Assembly (NCBI RefSeq): GCF_001183605.1
Contig: NZ_LFXJ01000005.1
Coordinates: 1,804,809 to 1,868,808 of the forward strand
Reading direction: 5' to 3'
Origin: Lysinibacillus xylanilyticus
GTDB lineage: Bacteria; Bacillota; Bacilli; Bacillales_A; Planococcaceae
Length of the DNA stretch: 64,000 nucleotides
The first letter of the stretch is position 1, and the number at the start of each line of letters is the position of its first letter. Position numbers and translations under genes: made by a program. Positions 45,580 through 54,849 of the stretch are shown here, piece after piece. The notes beneath the pieces are model-generated. The model ran no database searches and was not told the origin of the DNA. It was given only the letters and a program-made list of their open reading frames with translations.

Positions 45580-46633
45580 GCGCGTATCGTCTCCCTTCTT
45601 CGAAAAAGGCTTGTAGCGCTTCAGGAGGCTCTACTTTCGGCGCAAGTGGATCTAATAGCCAAGTACGAGCGTAATGTGTGTCACTTACCTGGAAAAATGG
45701 TGGGCGCTCGACAAAATCAATCTTTAATGCATATTGATTGCGAGGTGCAAATGCATCTCCTTTAATTTCTTGAAAAAGATTTGGTGGAGTACCCTTGATG
45801 GAATAAAGCTGCTCCCCTTTTGAGCCTAGTTGTGGTAATGAAGAAATGAGTGCCCATGTATAGGGATGCTTGCCATTAAAGAAAATTTCATCTGTCTTTC
45901 CCACCTCGATGACATCACCTGCATACATAACTGCAATACGATCGGCAACTTTCGCGACAACGCCTAAATCATGCGTTATATAAATGGTTGTTAGTCCATA
46001 TTTTTGTTGAAGATTTTTTAAAAGCTGCAAAATTTGTGCTTGGATTGTTACATCTAATGCAGTTGTTGGCTCATCACAAATTAAGATTTTAGGTTTACAT
46101 GCTAGCGCAATAGCTATTACAATTCGTTGACGCATGCCACCAGAAAATTCGTGAGGATATTGCTTATAACGCTTTTCCACATCGTGAATACCAACATCTT
46201 TTAACAATTTCAAGGTTTCTTCGTATGCTACTTTGCCCTTTAAATTCTGATGTAAAATAACACATTCCTCAATTTGCTTGCCAATCGTTTTCAGTGGATT
46301 TAATGATGTCATTGGATCCTGTGTAACCATTGCCACTTCTTTTCCACGAATGCTAAGCCACTCCCGCTCGGTTCTAAACTGCGCTAAATCCTGATCATTA
46401 TAGATGATCTGTCCCTGATCAATGTAGCCATTTTTATCGAGCAAGCCCATAATTGATTTCATAAGAACCGATTTTCCTGAACCTGACTCGCCAACGATTG
46501 CAAGACTTTCACCTTTGTACAAATCGAGGGAGATATTACGAATGGCCGTTAACACTCTGCCACGAAGTGTAAATTTAATAACAAGGTTTTGGATGGTTAA
46601 AAAAGGTGATTTAGTTTGTGTCACTTCTATCAT
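45569..46633 (-). CDS. dppD: Peptide ABC transporter ATP-binding protein (DppD)
   Basis: A 354-residue ATPase: Walker [13 protein letters not shown] near 50-61, signature [15 protein letters not shown], Walker [15 protein letters not shown], and the C-terminal oligopeptide/dipeptide region ([14 protein letters not shown]). The family usually has a C-terminal Cys cluster for an iron-sulphur site; here the tail [13 protein letters not shown] lacks it. It follows dppC by 5 bases. Confidence 0.9.
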   Translation of the reverse strand: MIEVTQTKSPFLTIQNLVIKFTLRGRVLTAIRNISLDLYKGESLAIVGESGSGKSVLMKSIMGLLDKNGYIDQGQIIYNDQDLAQFRTEREWLSIRGKEVAMVTQDPMTSLNPLKTIGKQIEECVILHQNLKGKVAYEETLKLLKDVGIHDVEKRYKQYPHEFSGGMRQRIVIAIALACKPKILICDEPTTALDVTIQAQILQLLKNLQQKYGLTTIYITHDLGVVAKVADRIAVMYAGDVIEVGKTDEIFFNGKHPYTWALISSLPQLGSKGEQLYSIKGTPPNLFQEIKGDAFAPRNQYALKIDFVERPPFFQVSDTHYARTWLLDPLAPKVEPPEALQAFFEEGRRYAHES

Positions 46634-46638
46634 CCCCC

Positions 46639-47613
46639 TTATACGTGATTTTTCGGATCTGCTGCGTCTGCAAATGAATTTCCTATAATATAAAATGCAA
46701 TCGTAATGACACTTAATACAATACTTGGAAAAATGAGCTGATATCTTAATTCTGGAGACATCATGAGCACTCGTCCTTCATTGATTAAATTTCCTAAAGA
46801 CGGCTCACTAATCGGTAGTCCTAATCCGATGTATGTTAAAAATACTTCTGAGCCTATTGCAAATGGGATAGCTAGACTCATTCGTAACATAATGACTGAA
46901 ATGAGATAAGGTAGAAGATTTTTTAAAATGATTCGATAATCGGGCGTTCCTAAACATTTTGAGGCTAAGTTATACTCACGATCACGCAAAATCACAATTT
47001 GATTGCGTATAAATCTTGCCATTTCTACCCAGCCGGTAATACACATGGCAATAATAATGGTTGAAATACTTGGTCGCAAAATATAAGACATTAATATAAG
47101 TACGATCGTAGTCGGTACGTTATCAACGACGTTGTAAAGCTGTGTGATGGGCACCTCTAATTTCCGTGAAAAGCCCCAAAGCGTACCTACTGTAATACCG
47201 ACGATAGCCTCTACTAGAGCAACCACACAACCAATAAATAACGAGGTTCTCGTCCCTGCCCAAATACGTGACCATAAATCCTGCCCAATGGAATTTGTCC
47301 CAAACCAAAATTCAGCGTTCGGTGCAATATTACGTGCTTGGAGACCTGTCTGCTCATCTAAATATATTTCAGTCGGTGATTTTTGCGCTGGTAAATAAGG
47401 CTGTAAAATCGTAAAAGCTACGATAATAAGCACGCCAACTAATAAAAAGACAGCGATGCGATTTTTCAAAAAGGATTTCCATGTTGAACGCCAATAGGAA
47501 TAATTAGAATAGGCTGTTTCTTCAGCTTGACGTTCATCTACTTCCGCAAACTCGAACAATGTTTCACGTGATTTGTTTGAAATATTGTTTATTTCCTCTG
47601 AATACATTCCCAT
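46639..47613 (-). CDS. dppC: Peptide ABC transporter permease (DppC)
   Basis: A 324-residue permease with a cytoplasmic N-terminal stretch, then six membrane segments and the EAA loop (REYNLASKCLGTPDYRIILK). The N-terminal OppC-type region (SYWRSTWKSFLKNRIAVFLL) and LGTNSIGQDLWSR-like signature (FWFGTNSIGQDLWSRI) are clear. The start ATG overlaps the stop of dppB (TAATG). With DppB it forms the membrane channel. Confidence 0.92.
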   Translation of the reverse strand: MGMYSEEINNISNKSRETLFEFAEVDERQAEETAYSNYSYWRSTWKSFLKNRIAVFLLVGVLIIVAFTILQPYLPAQKSPTEIYLDEQTGLQARNIAPNAEFWFGTNSIGQDLWSRIWAGTRTSLFIGCVVALVEAIVGITVGTLWGFSRKLEVPITQLYNVVDNVPTTIVLILMSYILRPSISTIIIAMCITGWVEMARFIRNQIVILRDREYNLASKCLGTPDYRIILKNLLPYLISVIMLRMSLAIPFAIGSEVFLTYIGLGLPISEPSLGNLINEGRVLMMSPELRYQLIFPSIVLSVITIAFYIIGNSFADAADPKNHV

Positions 47614-48560
47614 TAACGTACACTCTCCCCTTTCCCAAATTTAATCCGCGGATCAACAAGGGCCATTGCAATATCACCTAAAATTAGTCCGATAATTCCA
47701 AGTGAAGAGAAAACAAGTACTAAGCCTTGTACAATCGTATTATCCTGTCGTTGTATAGCATCTACGAGTAAGCCCCCCATACCAGGAATGGAATATAAGG
47801 ATTCAATGTAGATGGAACCTGTAATGGTAAAAAGAATAGTTGCTGGTAAATATTGCGCCATCGGAATAAAAGCGTTTCGTAGTACATGTTTAAACATTAA
47901 TGTACGTTCTTTGACCCCTTTTGCTCTTGCTAGTTTGATATAATCCTTGTTGAGTTCATCTACCATATAACGCCTCATCCACATGGCATAGGATGCAGTC
48001 GGCGCAAGTGCCATTGAAGTAAGTGGTAAAATCCACGTAATAGGCCTATACTCATCAAAAAGCATTGGTAAATGAAAAATTTCTGTAATATACATTTGAA
48101 TGACTAAATAATAGACGGCGGCTGGTACCGCAACGATAATGACAATATAGCCAGTCCCTAAGCGGTCCAACCAGCGTCCCTTCATCTGTGCCATCAATAT
48201 TCCGAGCGGAACTCCGATTAGAAGCGATAGTGCAACCGCACCTAAACCAAAGAGCAAGGAATACATGATTTTATCTGCAATAATCGTGACAACTGGTACA
48301 TCTGTCCGATATGTAACGGATTTACCTAAATCACCATGAACCAGCTTAGCGTAAAAATTCCCTAACTGTACAAGTAACGGGTCGCGTAAACCTAAATTCG
48401 TTAAATATACTTCCTGTTGTGCAGGTGACATTTTATTCGCTGCTGCCCCTAAATAACCTTCTTCTGGCATTAAACGAAGTAATGAAAAAACAATCGTAAT
48501 AATAATAAATAGTGTTAAAACTGATTGTAATAAACGTTTACCTATATACCACAGCATCAT
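47613..48560 (-). CDS. dppB: Peptide ABC transporter permease (DppB)
   Basis: A 315-residue permease with six membrane segments: the OppB-type start MLWYIGKRLLQSVLTLF, the loop KLARAKGVKERTLMFKHVLR and the end FGKGESVR. Ribosome site GGAGG before the ATG. It lies 146 bases downstream of the binding protein gene, separated by a stem-loop. Confidence 0.92.
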   Translation of the reverse strand: MMLWYIGKRLLQSVLTLFIIITIVFSLLRLMPEEGYLGAAANKMSPAQQEVYLTNLGLRDPLLVQLGNFYAKLVHGDLGKSVTYRTDVPVVTIIADKIMYSLLFGLGAVALSLLIGVPLGILMAQMKGRWLDRLGTGYIVIIVAVPAAVYYLVIQMYITEIFHLPMLFDEYRPITWILPLTSMALAPTASYAMWMRRYMVDELNKDYIKLARAKGVKERTLMFKHVLRNAFIPMAQYLPATILFTITGSIYIESLYSIPGMGGLLVDAIQRQDNTIVQGLVLVFSSLGIIGLILGDIAMALVDPRIKFGKGESVR

Positions 48561-48585
48561 TTCATCCTCCTTCTCCAGAAAGACT

Positions 48586-48622
48586 GAAGGAGATGCCGAC
48601 TTTTTATTTCGGTATCTCCTTC
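48586..48622 (-). terminator. Stem-loop between dppE and dppB
   Basis: GAAGGAGATgCCGa and tCGGtATCTCCTTC form a long, nearly perfect hairpin with no T run on the minus strand. Without T run it is more likely an mRNA-stabilising or attenuating element that keeps the binding-protein message in excess. Confidence 0.55.
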
Positions 48623-48705
48623 ATCATACTCACCGCTTTTGTTTTTTCTTGAATGTAGCAATGAGCTTCATGTTCTTTTCCAGCGTTAACTGTCCAAAAA
48701 CTTAA

Positions 48706-50529
48706 TTATTTTGCTGCTTTAGCTAATGCATCCGCACGCTCTTTCTCCCACTTCGCTAAAGCTTCTTTAAATTCCTCATTACTCATTGGTTTATCTAAAA
48801 TTCGCTGACCTTTAAATTTCTCAGCAGTCACACCAAATGGAGAGTATTGAGCTTCAAATGGATTTAATTTAGAAGCAACATAGCCGCTACCCCCTACTGA
48901 ATAAGGAATAACAAATGCCTCATCAATTAAGAAGGCTTCCGCTTTGGCAAACAGTTCGTAACGTTTTGCTGTATCGATCGTCGCCTTTGCTTCGTCCACT
49001 AAGTTTTGATATTTTGATTTTCCATTTGCTTCTGTATAACCTTCAGCTAGCTCCGGTTTATTATAAGTACCGTCTGCAGTGAATGGATCCGTATACGTTG
49101 ATGGATCGGCATAGTCTGGACCCCAGTTTGCTTCGAGTAATGCAAATTTACCAGGTTTACGAACCTCTGATAAAAAGCCTGTTGATGGTCCGGCCTCTAT
49201 GATAATATCTACATAATCAGTACCTAATAATTTTTCAATCTGCTGTTCAACTACTTGTGAACGATTTGCCCAATCTGGACTACCGGAGTTATAAGGCATT
49301 ACCACTTTTATTGGGAAAGTTACTTTTCCTTCAAGTTCTTTTTTCGCTTTTTCCTTGTATTCCAATGCCTTATCCTTGTTGAAAGAGTCGTTATTTGTAA
49401 TATCAGCTAATGGTGCTAACTGTGTATAGTCAACACCCTCCACATTGACAAAGTTTTTAGGAGTAATCGTGTTGCTAAGCAAATCTTTTGGATTATAAGG
49501 TTCTAAAGTTAGCATTGCAGATTCACGATCAAATGCATGGAATAGAGATTTTCGGAAATCTTTATTATTGACCGCTTTCTTCCAATTTTCAGGCTCGTAT
49601 TCTGCATCAAATTGCGGGTTAAAGTTTAATGCATAGAAATACGTATAGAAGTTATTTTGTGTTTGTCGAATTTGTGATTTTTTCTTATCATCTTTAAACC
49701 ACTCATCAATTATAGAAGTTGGTATACTAGCTGAATCAACTTCTCCTCGTAAAAATAATTCTGGTTCAACTGTAGCCGCTTCTTTATTGTATTTATAGCG
49801 AATACGATCAATCAGAACTTGGCCTTTATCCCAATACGTATCATTTTTCACAAGTACTCGCTCGTTTTGCGGTTCAAATTTATCTAAAATATAAGAGCCG
49901 TTATAAAGGAAATTATCATTAGTTGTACCGAAACTATCACCTTTTTCCGCTATAAACTTACCATTAACTGGGAAGAAACAGACATAGTTCAACATAGATA
50001 GGAAGTAAGGTGTTGGCTTTTCTAAAGTATATTCTACTGTATGTTCATCTATTGCCTTTATGCCAACCTTCGTAAAATCTGTCATATCACCGTTATAGAA
50101 GGCTTCCCCATTTTTTACGACCGTAGCAATCCAAGCTGTTGATGATTCATTTTTTGCATCAAGTACATAATGTAAGCCATCTACAAAATCTTGAGCAACA
50201 ACATCCGCATACTCTTTCCCGTCATGAGTAACCCATTTTGCATCGTCACGGAGCTTGAACGTCCAAACTGTTGCATCGTCATTTGATGACCATTCTTTTG
50301 CTAAGCTTGGTTGTACAACACCATACTTATCATACTCAATTAATCCATCGACCAAGTTCGCCGCCATAGCAAACTCATTCGTTTCAGAGGTCTTTAAGTA
50401 ATTTAACGTTTTTATTTCCCCTGAATAAACCACGCGATACTCTGATTTTTTTTCACTTGATGAATCATCACTACAGGCTGCACAAAGCATCACAACAAGA
50501 CACACGAAAAGCAACCAATACCTTTTCAT
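48706..50529 (-). CDS. dppE: Peptide-binding lipoprotein (DppE/OppA family)
   Basis: A 607-residue lipoprotein of the SBP_bac_5 family: signal peptide with lipobox LCAAC, EYRVVYSGEIKTLNYLKTS at the start of the mature protein, AKEWSSNDDATVWTFKLRDD, and GPDYADPSTYTDPF near 465. It is the outer receptor for murein peptides or other oligopeptides. The ATG at 50529 has AGGGGG at 9 bases; another in-frame ATG three codons upstream touches that site. In B. subtilis this protein is encoded after the permeases, here before them. Confidence 0.9.
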   Translation of the reverse strand: MKRYWLLFVCLVVMLCAACSDDSSSEKKSEYRVVYSGEIKTLNYLKTSETNEFAMAANLVDGLIEYDKYGVVQPSLAKEWSSNDDATVWTFKLRDDAKWVTHDGKEYADVVAQDFVDGLHYVLDAKNESSTAWIATVVKNGEAFYNGDMTDFTKVGIKAIDEHTVEYTLEKPTPYFLSMLNYVCFFPVNGKFIAEKGDSFGTTNDNFLYNGSYILDKFEPQNERVLVKNDTYWDKGQVLIDRIRYKYNKEAATVEPELFLRGEVDSASIPTSIIDEWFKDDKKKSQIRQTQNNFYTYFYALNFNPQFDAEYEPENWKKAVNNKDFRKSLFHAFDRESAMLTLEPYNPKDLLSNTITPKNFVNVEGVDYTQLAPLADITNNDSFNKDKALEYKEKAKKELEGKVTFPIKVVMPYNSGSPDWANRSQVVEQQIEKLLGTDYVDIIIEAGPSTGFLSEVRKPGKFALLEANWGPDYADPSTYTDPFTADGTYNKPELAEGYTEANGKSKYQNLVDEAKATIDTAKRYELFAKAEAFLIDEAFVIPYSVGGSGYVASKLNPFEAQYSPFGVTAEKFKGQRILDKPMSNEEFKEALAKWEKERADALAKAAK

Positions 50530-50631
50530 AATAAGCATCCCCCTAGTAATCTTATTTATCTACATAAAGAGACAGTGAAAATCCCACTATAGCGAAACAA
50601 AAAATAAAAGTGAGAGATCAACTATCCATAA

Positions 50632-50700
50632 AGCCCGATTGGTTCTATTTACAGTCAGTAGGGATGACGAACCCCCTTACTGATTGAAGCTGCACTTTAT
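50632..50700. repeat. Single diverged copy of the 138-bp repeat
   Basis: GCCCGATTGGT, then the hairpin arms around CAGTAGGG and CCCTTACTG, then CACTTTAT match half a unit of the array at 15106-16264. As there, it begins directly at the stop codon of a minus-strand gene, here ykfB. Confidence 0.75.
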
Positions 50701-51764
50701 TATGAAAATCCAATTCCAACAGCATCCGTCATCCTTATTCGATCATTTTCAAATATTGGACCACCTGCAATAGGATCTTTCAAACATAAGCTTGGTCCGT
50801 CTAAATCTACCATCGTGATATTTTTCTGTGATGCGGCAAAATGTGCAGCTGCACTAACGCTAATTTTTGTCTCTAGCATACAACCAATCATGCATGGTAT
50901 GTCGTTTGCCTCCGCAATGTGGCAAATTTTCTGCGCTTGATAAATGCCTCCTGTTTTCATGAGCTTAATATTAATCAAATCTGCAGCTCGCTTTTCAATA
51001 ATTGTATAGGCATCTTTTGCAGAGAAAACACTTTCATCTGCCAAAATATTTGTCAATGTATTAGCTGTCACGAATTGCATTCCTACTAGATCATGACAAT
51101 GAACAGGTTGCTCAACCAATTCAACCTTTGCACCAGCATCTTCAAGTGCACCAATAATTTGTACAGCCTGCTTCGGTGTCCAGCCCTGATTTGCGTCAAC
51201 ACGTAATGTTATGGCGTGTCCAACTGCATCACGAATGGCAACAACCCGCTCGACATCACCTGCTGGATCTTTCCCCACCTTAATTTTTAAAATTTGAAAA
51301 CCTCGTTGTACAGCGGCTATACTATCCTTCACCATTTCTTCAGAATCATTTACACTTATCGTAATATCTGTTATTAATTCTTTCCGATAGCCCCCTAATA
51401 ATTTATACAAAGGTGTTTGATAGTACTTAGCAAATAAATCATAAATCGCCATATCTACCGCAGCTTTTGCGCTGGTATTTTGATAAATACTGCTGTCGAT
51501 TCGCTCCATGATTTCTGTTAATTCTTCAATATCCATGCCGATAATGGCTGGCTTTATATACTCTTCTATGGCGTGCGAAATAGACCCTAGTGTTTCACCA
51601 GTAATAGCTGCAGTCGGTGCCGCTTCACCGATGCCTATTTGCCCATCATCAGTGTGAACATAGACGGCAATATTGTGAATGCTATGCACTGTTCTCAGTG
51701 CTGTTTTAAATGGTGTTATAAGCGGTGCCTCAACCTTTCCTACGACAATATTTTTAATTTTCAT
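50700..51764 (-). CDS. ykfB: L-Ala-D/L-Glu epimerase (YkfB)
   Basis: A 354-residue enolase-superfamily enzyme: KxK motif ILKIKVGKD with catalytic Lys, metal ligands in LRVDANQGW, VELVEQP and ILADESVFS, and second catalytic Lys in INIKLMKTGG. It epimerises L-Ala-D-Glu to L-Ala-L-Glu so that ordinary peptidases can finish murein peptide breakdown. The ribosome site AAAAGGTAGGTG precedes the ATG. It stands between dppA and dppE, a different order from B. subtilis. Confidence 0.92.
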   Translation of the reverse strand: MKIKNIVVGKVEAPLITPFKTALRTVHSIHNIAVYVHTDDGQIGIGEAAPTAAITGETLGSISHAIEEYIKPAIIGMDIEELTEIMERIDSSIYQNTSAKAAVDMAIYDLFAKYYQTPLYKLLGGYRKELITDITISVNDSEEMVKDSIAAVQRGFQILKIKVGKDPAGDVERVVAIRDAVGHAITLRVDANQGWTPKQAVQIIGALEDAGAKVELVEQPVHCHDLVGMQFVTANTLTNILADESVFSAKDAYTIIEKRAADLINIKLMKTGGIYQAQKICHIAEANDIPCMIGCMLETKISVSAAAHFAASQKNITMVDLDGPSLCLKDPIAGGPIFENDRIRMTDAVGIGFS

Positions 51765-51787
51765 CCATTCACCTACCTTTTCGTTAC

Positions 51788-52582
51788 TTATGTTAAGAAC
51801 TGTAAAATTCGAAGTACCTCATAAAAATCATCCGTTACGAATTCCACGGTATTATGTGGTTTAAACGTAGCATTCGGATAGAAAGAATTTCGATACGCTC
51901 GTGTATGATCTCGATAAATGATTTCCACTTCAAAGTGCTCAGGTAATGTCACTTGTAAATCTTCACGTGACACTTTCATCGAGTCCTCAACAAGTCGTTT
52001 CGTTTCCATAATCGTCAGCTGTGGACTCACGCTAATGGTCGCATTTCCTATTCCTTCTTTCGTGGCAAATGTGATGATATTATCATTGATAGATTGAATT
52101 TCCTCTGTTAACCCCACATCTCCACTGACAAACGAAACGGGAACACCATGTAAAGCAGCCGCATACGTATTAATTAAAAATTCACTCGCGTATTCACCAT
52201 TAATTTTCACATCAGCAAAAACACAAAGCGTATGTGCTAAAGGATTACGCGCACTTCCTCCTTTACTGTGATAGCCAATAAAAATTGCCCGATCAAAGCT
52301 CTTATCAAGTCCCGCAACCATACACATCGGATCATACGTCCAACCTCGAATAACCTTGCAGTTTACGGGTAAATTTGAAATATCAAGATTGCGTGCTGAA
52401 TCATGAGCATCCTTTAATAAAATTTCGGTCGCTCCACCAAGAATAGCCCCCTCTATAGCGGCTTCTACTTCCTTTGTCATTTGCTTTTGGAAAAACTGAT
52501 AATCTGGCGCGTTTAGCTCCGTCTCACTCCAAGCTGTTGTACCAGTAATCCCTTCAATATCTGCACTAATATAGACCTTCAT
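51788..52582 (-). CDS. dppA: D-aminopeptidase DppA (family M55)
   Basis: A 264-residue M55 zinc peptidase: KVYISADIEGITGTTAWSE at the N-terminus with the Asp and Glu zinc ligands, LKDAHDSARNLD with His, and GYHSKGGSARNPLAHT. The family forms a decamer that removes D-amino acids from peptides such as D-Ala-D-Ala. The start overlaps the end of the dipeptidase gene by 4 bases. Confidence 0.93.
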   Translation of the reverse strand: MKVYISADIEGITGTTAWSETELNAPDYQFFQKQMTKEVEAAIEGAILGGATEILLKDAHDSARNLDISNLPVNCKVIRGWTYDPMCMVAGLDKSFDRAIFIGYHSKGGSARNPLAHTLCVFADVKINGEYASEFLINTYAAALHGVPVSFVSGDVGLTEEIQSINDNIITFATKEGIGNATISVSPQLTIMETKRLVEDSMKVSREDLQVTLPEHFEVEIIYRDHTRAYRNSFYPNATFKPHNTVEFVTDDFYEVLRILQFLT

Positions 52583-53316
52583 AGAAATCGAAACTCCTTT
52601 ACTTTATTATCTTGAATTATTGCTTCCACAGCCCCATAGCTAGCTTCTTGTGCACCTACACGTCTTGCCCATGAAACATTATTAAAATCGTAATGCCACC
52701 ATTCCTCTGAATAATTCGTAAAGCCAACCATTGTCATACAGTTATATAGAAGACGTCGATGAACACAGGCTTCCCAATCTTCCTCTGGATGTTGTTCAAA
52801 ATAACGTGTCGCAGACTTTTCACTGATTTCATCAAATGCTGTACCTAAATTTAAAGCATTGCCATCTATATCTCCTAGTGTCACATCAATCGCTCCACCT
52901 GTTAAATGAGGGGCAAAATGAGCATGATCAATGCTAGGAAACGCAACATACTTTAGCGTTTCTTTTACAATCTCTTGCTCAGTAAAATGGGGAAAACGCT
53001 GTGCGATTTGTTTTGAAAAACTCGTAAACAAAAATTGCTGCACTTGGAACGGACGATAGCCATCATATAAGATAAGGCTATAATTTTTAGACAATAACAA
53101 CAGCGCTTGTGTTAATCGTTCATACACACTCTGTCGTAAATAAATTGCTTGTAAACTGTTTGGTATTTTTTGATGATAGTAAATTGGTTTAATAAAAATC
53201 CTCGAATGTTCTTCTCCGATTTTAATTAATGGCTCGCCATTTTCACGAATTGCTGGCGTTGAGTCCCTTATTGAAGTTTTATTTACCTCAATAGGTTGAA
53301 AAACAGCATCATATAT
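52579..53316 (-). CDS. ddpX: D-Ala-D-Ala dipeptidase (DdpX/VanX family), apparent ATA start
   Basis: About 245 residues of the M15D family. Zinc and catalytic residues appear in DHAHFAPHLTGGAIDVTLGD (His and Asp), and EEWWHYDF near the end (Glu and His). It splits D-Ala-D-Ala. Here it belongs to a recycling operon and not to a vancomycin cluster, so a catabolic role as for E. coli DdpX is likely. A TTG at 53331 and a GTG at 53325 are in frame but fall in the ribosome site GGAGGTG; an ATA at 53316, 6 bases after it, fits best as start. First gene of the operon. Confidence 0.88.
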   Translation of the reverse strand: MYDAVFQPIEVNKTSIRDSTPAIRENGEPLIKIGEEHSRIFIKPIYYHQKIPNSLQAIYLRQSVYERLTQALLLLSKNYSLILYDGYRPFQVQQFLFTSFSKQIAQRFPHFTEQEIVKETLKYVAFPSIDHAHFAPHLTGGAIDVTLGDIDGNALNLGTAFDEISEKSATRYFEQHPEEDWEACVHRRLLYNCMTMVGFTNYSEEWWHYDFNNVSWARRVGAQEASYGAVEAIIQDNKVKEFRFL

Positions 53317-53347
53317 AGTACACACCTCCAATTTCAGGTTTCGATAA

Positions 53348-53362
53348 AATTTTTGGATAATT
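53348..53362. promoter_or_regulatory. CodY-box-like palindrome upstream of the operon
   Basis: AATTTTTGGATAATT matches 12 of 15 positions of the CodY motif and lies about 30 bases before the first gene. The dpp operon of B. subtilis is repressed by CodY, so the position makes sense, but the match is imperfect. Confidence 0.4.
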
Positions 53363-53775
53363 CAGTTTTTAATGAATGTATCATACCTTAAATTTATTGA
53401 CTAGATAAAATAAGAAATATTACAGAGTAATAGCTATTCTCTGCATTTCAAACAATATCCGCCAAATAATTGATGCAACAAGTCGAAAAATAATGTTTCT
53501 TCACCTATTTAAGAATTTTATTCGCGGATGGGGTAGAAGATTACCAAAAGATGATAAAAAATGGCGAATAAGCATCTTCAAATTTAAAGCTCATCACATA
53601 GAGTGTGGTTGATTTCCGTACTGACTGGGTGCTTTCCTGGGGCGTCAAGTCTTCACTTCAATCAACTGGGCTTTTCTTAAACAATTAACAGCCTTATTAT
53701 AAATATCTTATGTTTTTGTATTTTTCTCCTAAAATAGATATCATTTAATAAAGTGCAACAAAGGAGGAATGTTTA
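53363..53775. other. Intergenic region with a degenerate dispersed repeat
   Basis: GGTTGATTTCCGTACTGACT at about 53607, followed by GGGGCGTCAAG, resembles the dispersed sequence common in Bacillales that begins GGTTGATTTCCGTTCC; a second relic is at about 57575. No gene seen. Confidence 0.45.
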
Positions 53776-54252
53776 ATTAAAAAATTAACTTTATTATTAT
53801 TGGTGATCATTTCAGTCGTTGGATTGAGTGCCTGTCAAAAAGAGGAAAGAGTAAGTGGAGAGGAAGTAAAAGCTTTTATAAAAGAGTATAAAGCTATAAT
53901 TTATACAATAGATCCACAGAACCCAAAAGATAATTCAAAGCTTTTAGAGGTCGTAAAACCTTACGTGAATGAAGAAGTGTATGAAAAAAGTAAAAAGAAC
54001 GGGGTTTTTACTTTTCCAAATCACTTTGCCACTGAAAACCAAACAGATGTAAAGTTAAACGATGTCAAAATTGACACTATCAAAGAAAAAGATAATAATT
54101 TTGAAATCAAATATACATTGTTTGTGACAATTGGTGATTATAATGTTGAAAAGACAGGTGAAATGACTATTCTCAACAAAGAAAATGACAAGTTAATCGT
54201 TACTTATGACTGGGAAAATCCTGTTACAGTAGAAAATAAAAAATTCAAGTAA
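53776..54252 (+). CDS. Small lipoprotein with an apparent ATT start
   Basis: About 158 residues. The first codons read KKLTLLLLVIISVVG and end in the lipobox LSAC, a perfect lipoprotein signal peptide. The mature part has a conserved-looking beta-rich domain (FEIKYTLFVTIGDYNVEKTG) that I do not recognise. The first canonical start in frame, TTG at 53800, would delete the charged start of the signal peptide. The ATT at 53776 lies 8 bases after AAAGGAGG and puts two Lys directly after the start, as expected. Single gene followed by a terminator. Confidence 0.8.
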   Translation: MKKLTLLLLVIISVVGLSACQKEERVSGEEVKAFIKEYKAIIYTIDPQNPKDNSKLLEVVKPYVNEEVYEKSKKNGVFTFPNHFATENQTDVKLNDVKIDTIKEKDNNFEIKYTLFVTIGDYNVEKTGEMTILNKENDKLIVTYDWENPVTVENKKFK

Positions 54253-54258
54253 GCTCCC

Positions 54259-54288
54259 TCCTCAATTAACGTTGAGGAGTTTTTTCAT
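54259..54288 (+). terminator. Terminator of the small lipoprotein gene
   Basis: CTCCTCAA and TTGAGGAG form an 8-bp stem with a 6-base loop followed by TTTTTT. Confidence 0.88.
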
Positions 54289-54299
54289 TTCTTTAATTT

Positions 54300-54420
54300 T
54301 CAATATCTTTGACAACACTGGATTATTAACATCACAAATATTTGGATTAACGTCAAGATATTTAGTTTCTTGAACTCCATAATCAGTAGTTGTTTGGACA
54401 CTCATTGAAAGGGAATCACA
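54300..54420 (-). pseudogene. Fragment related to the unknown gene at 54850
   Basis: On the minus strand the frame reads TTDYGVQETKYLDVNPNI. The DNA around YGVQETKY is identical for about 26 bases to that in the gene at 54850 (near 54980-55005). It is a piece of a paralogue or of a duplicated 3' end, without start. Confidence 0.5.
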
Positions 54421-54849
54421 TCCACATTAATCCCACCACCTTCAGAGGTAGGAGTCTTCTACTAAATGGAGATAGGTGGTATACTTTAACAAATTCCATC
54501 CCATTTGTTTCAGAAATGGACAAAAAAGCACTTCCTTAGCACAAAAGAAAACATGCATAAATTAAATTGAAATAATTGATTGTTGATAATCACTAAGCAG
54601 CACTTGACTCTCCCCTCCATTTTCTTACTTTGTTGAAGAAAATGGAAGCAACAGTGGTAGTTGTTCAAATATTTAATTGCTACGCCTTGAAATCTATCTA
54701 CCCTGTCTTTTAATTAATCATTTGTGATAATTGTTAATGTTATTCAGATGATAGATACCCTTTTTTACATACCCTTCTTTACTCTTAGATTAAAAAAACT
54801 CCAATTTGATATTAATCAAAATGAAGGTAAACACTTCTAGTTATTTCTA
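54421..54849. other. Gene-free intergenic region
   Basis: A/T-rich DNA with a small hairpin (CCACCACCTTCAG near 54448). I see no supported gene. Confidence 0.4.

Noticed and set aside
52579-53316. VanX of a vancomycin-resistance cluster
   Set aside because: No vanH, vanA or vanR/S genes; neighbours are dppA, ykfB and a peptide importer.
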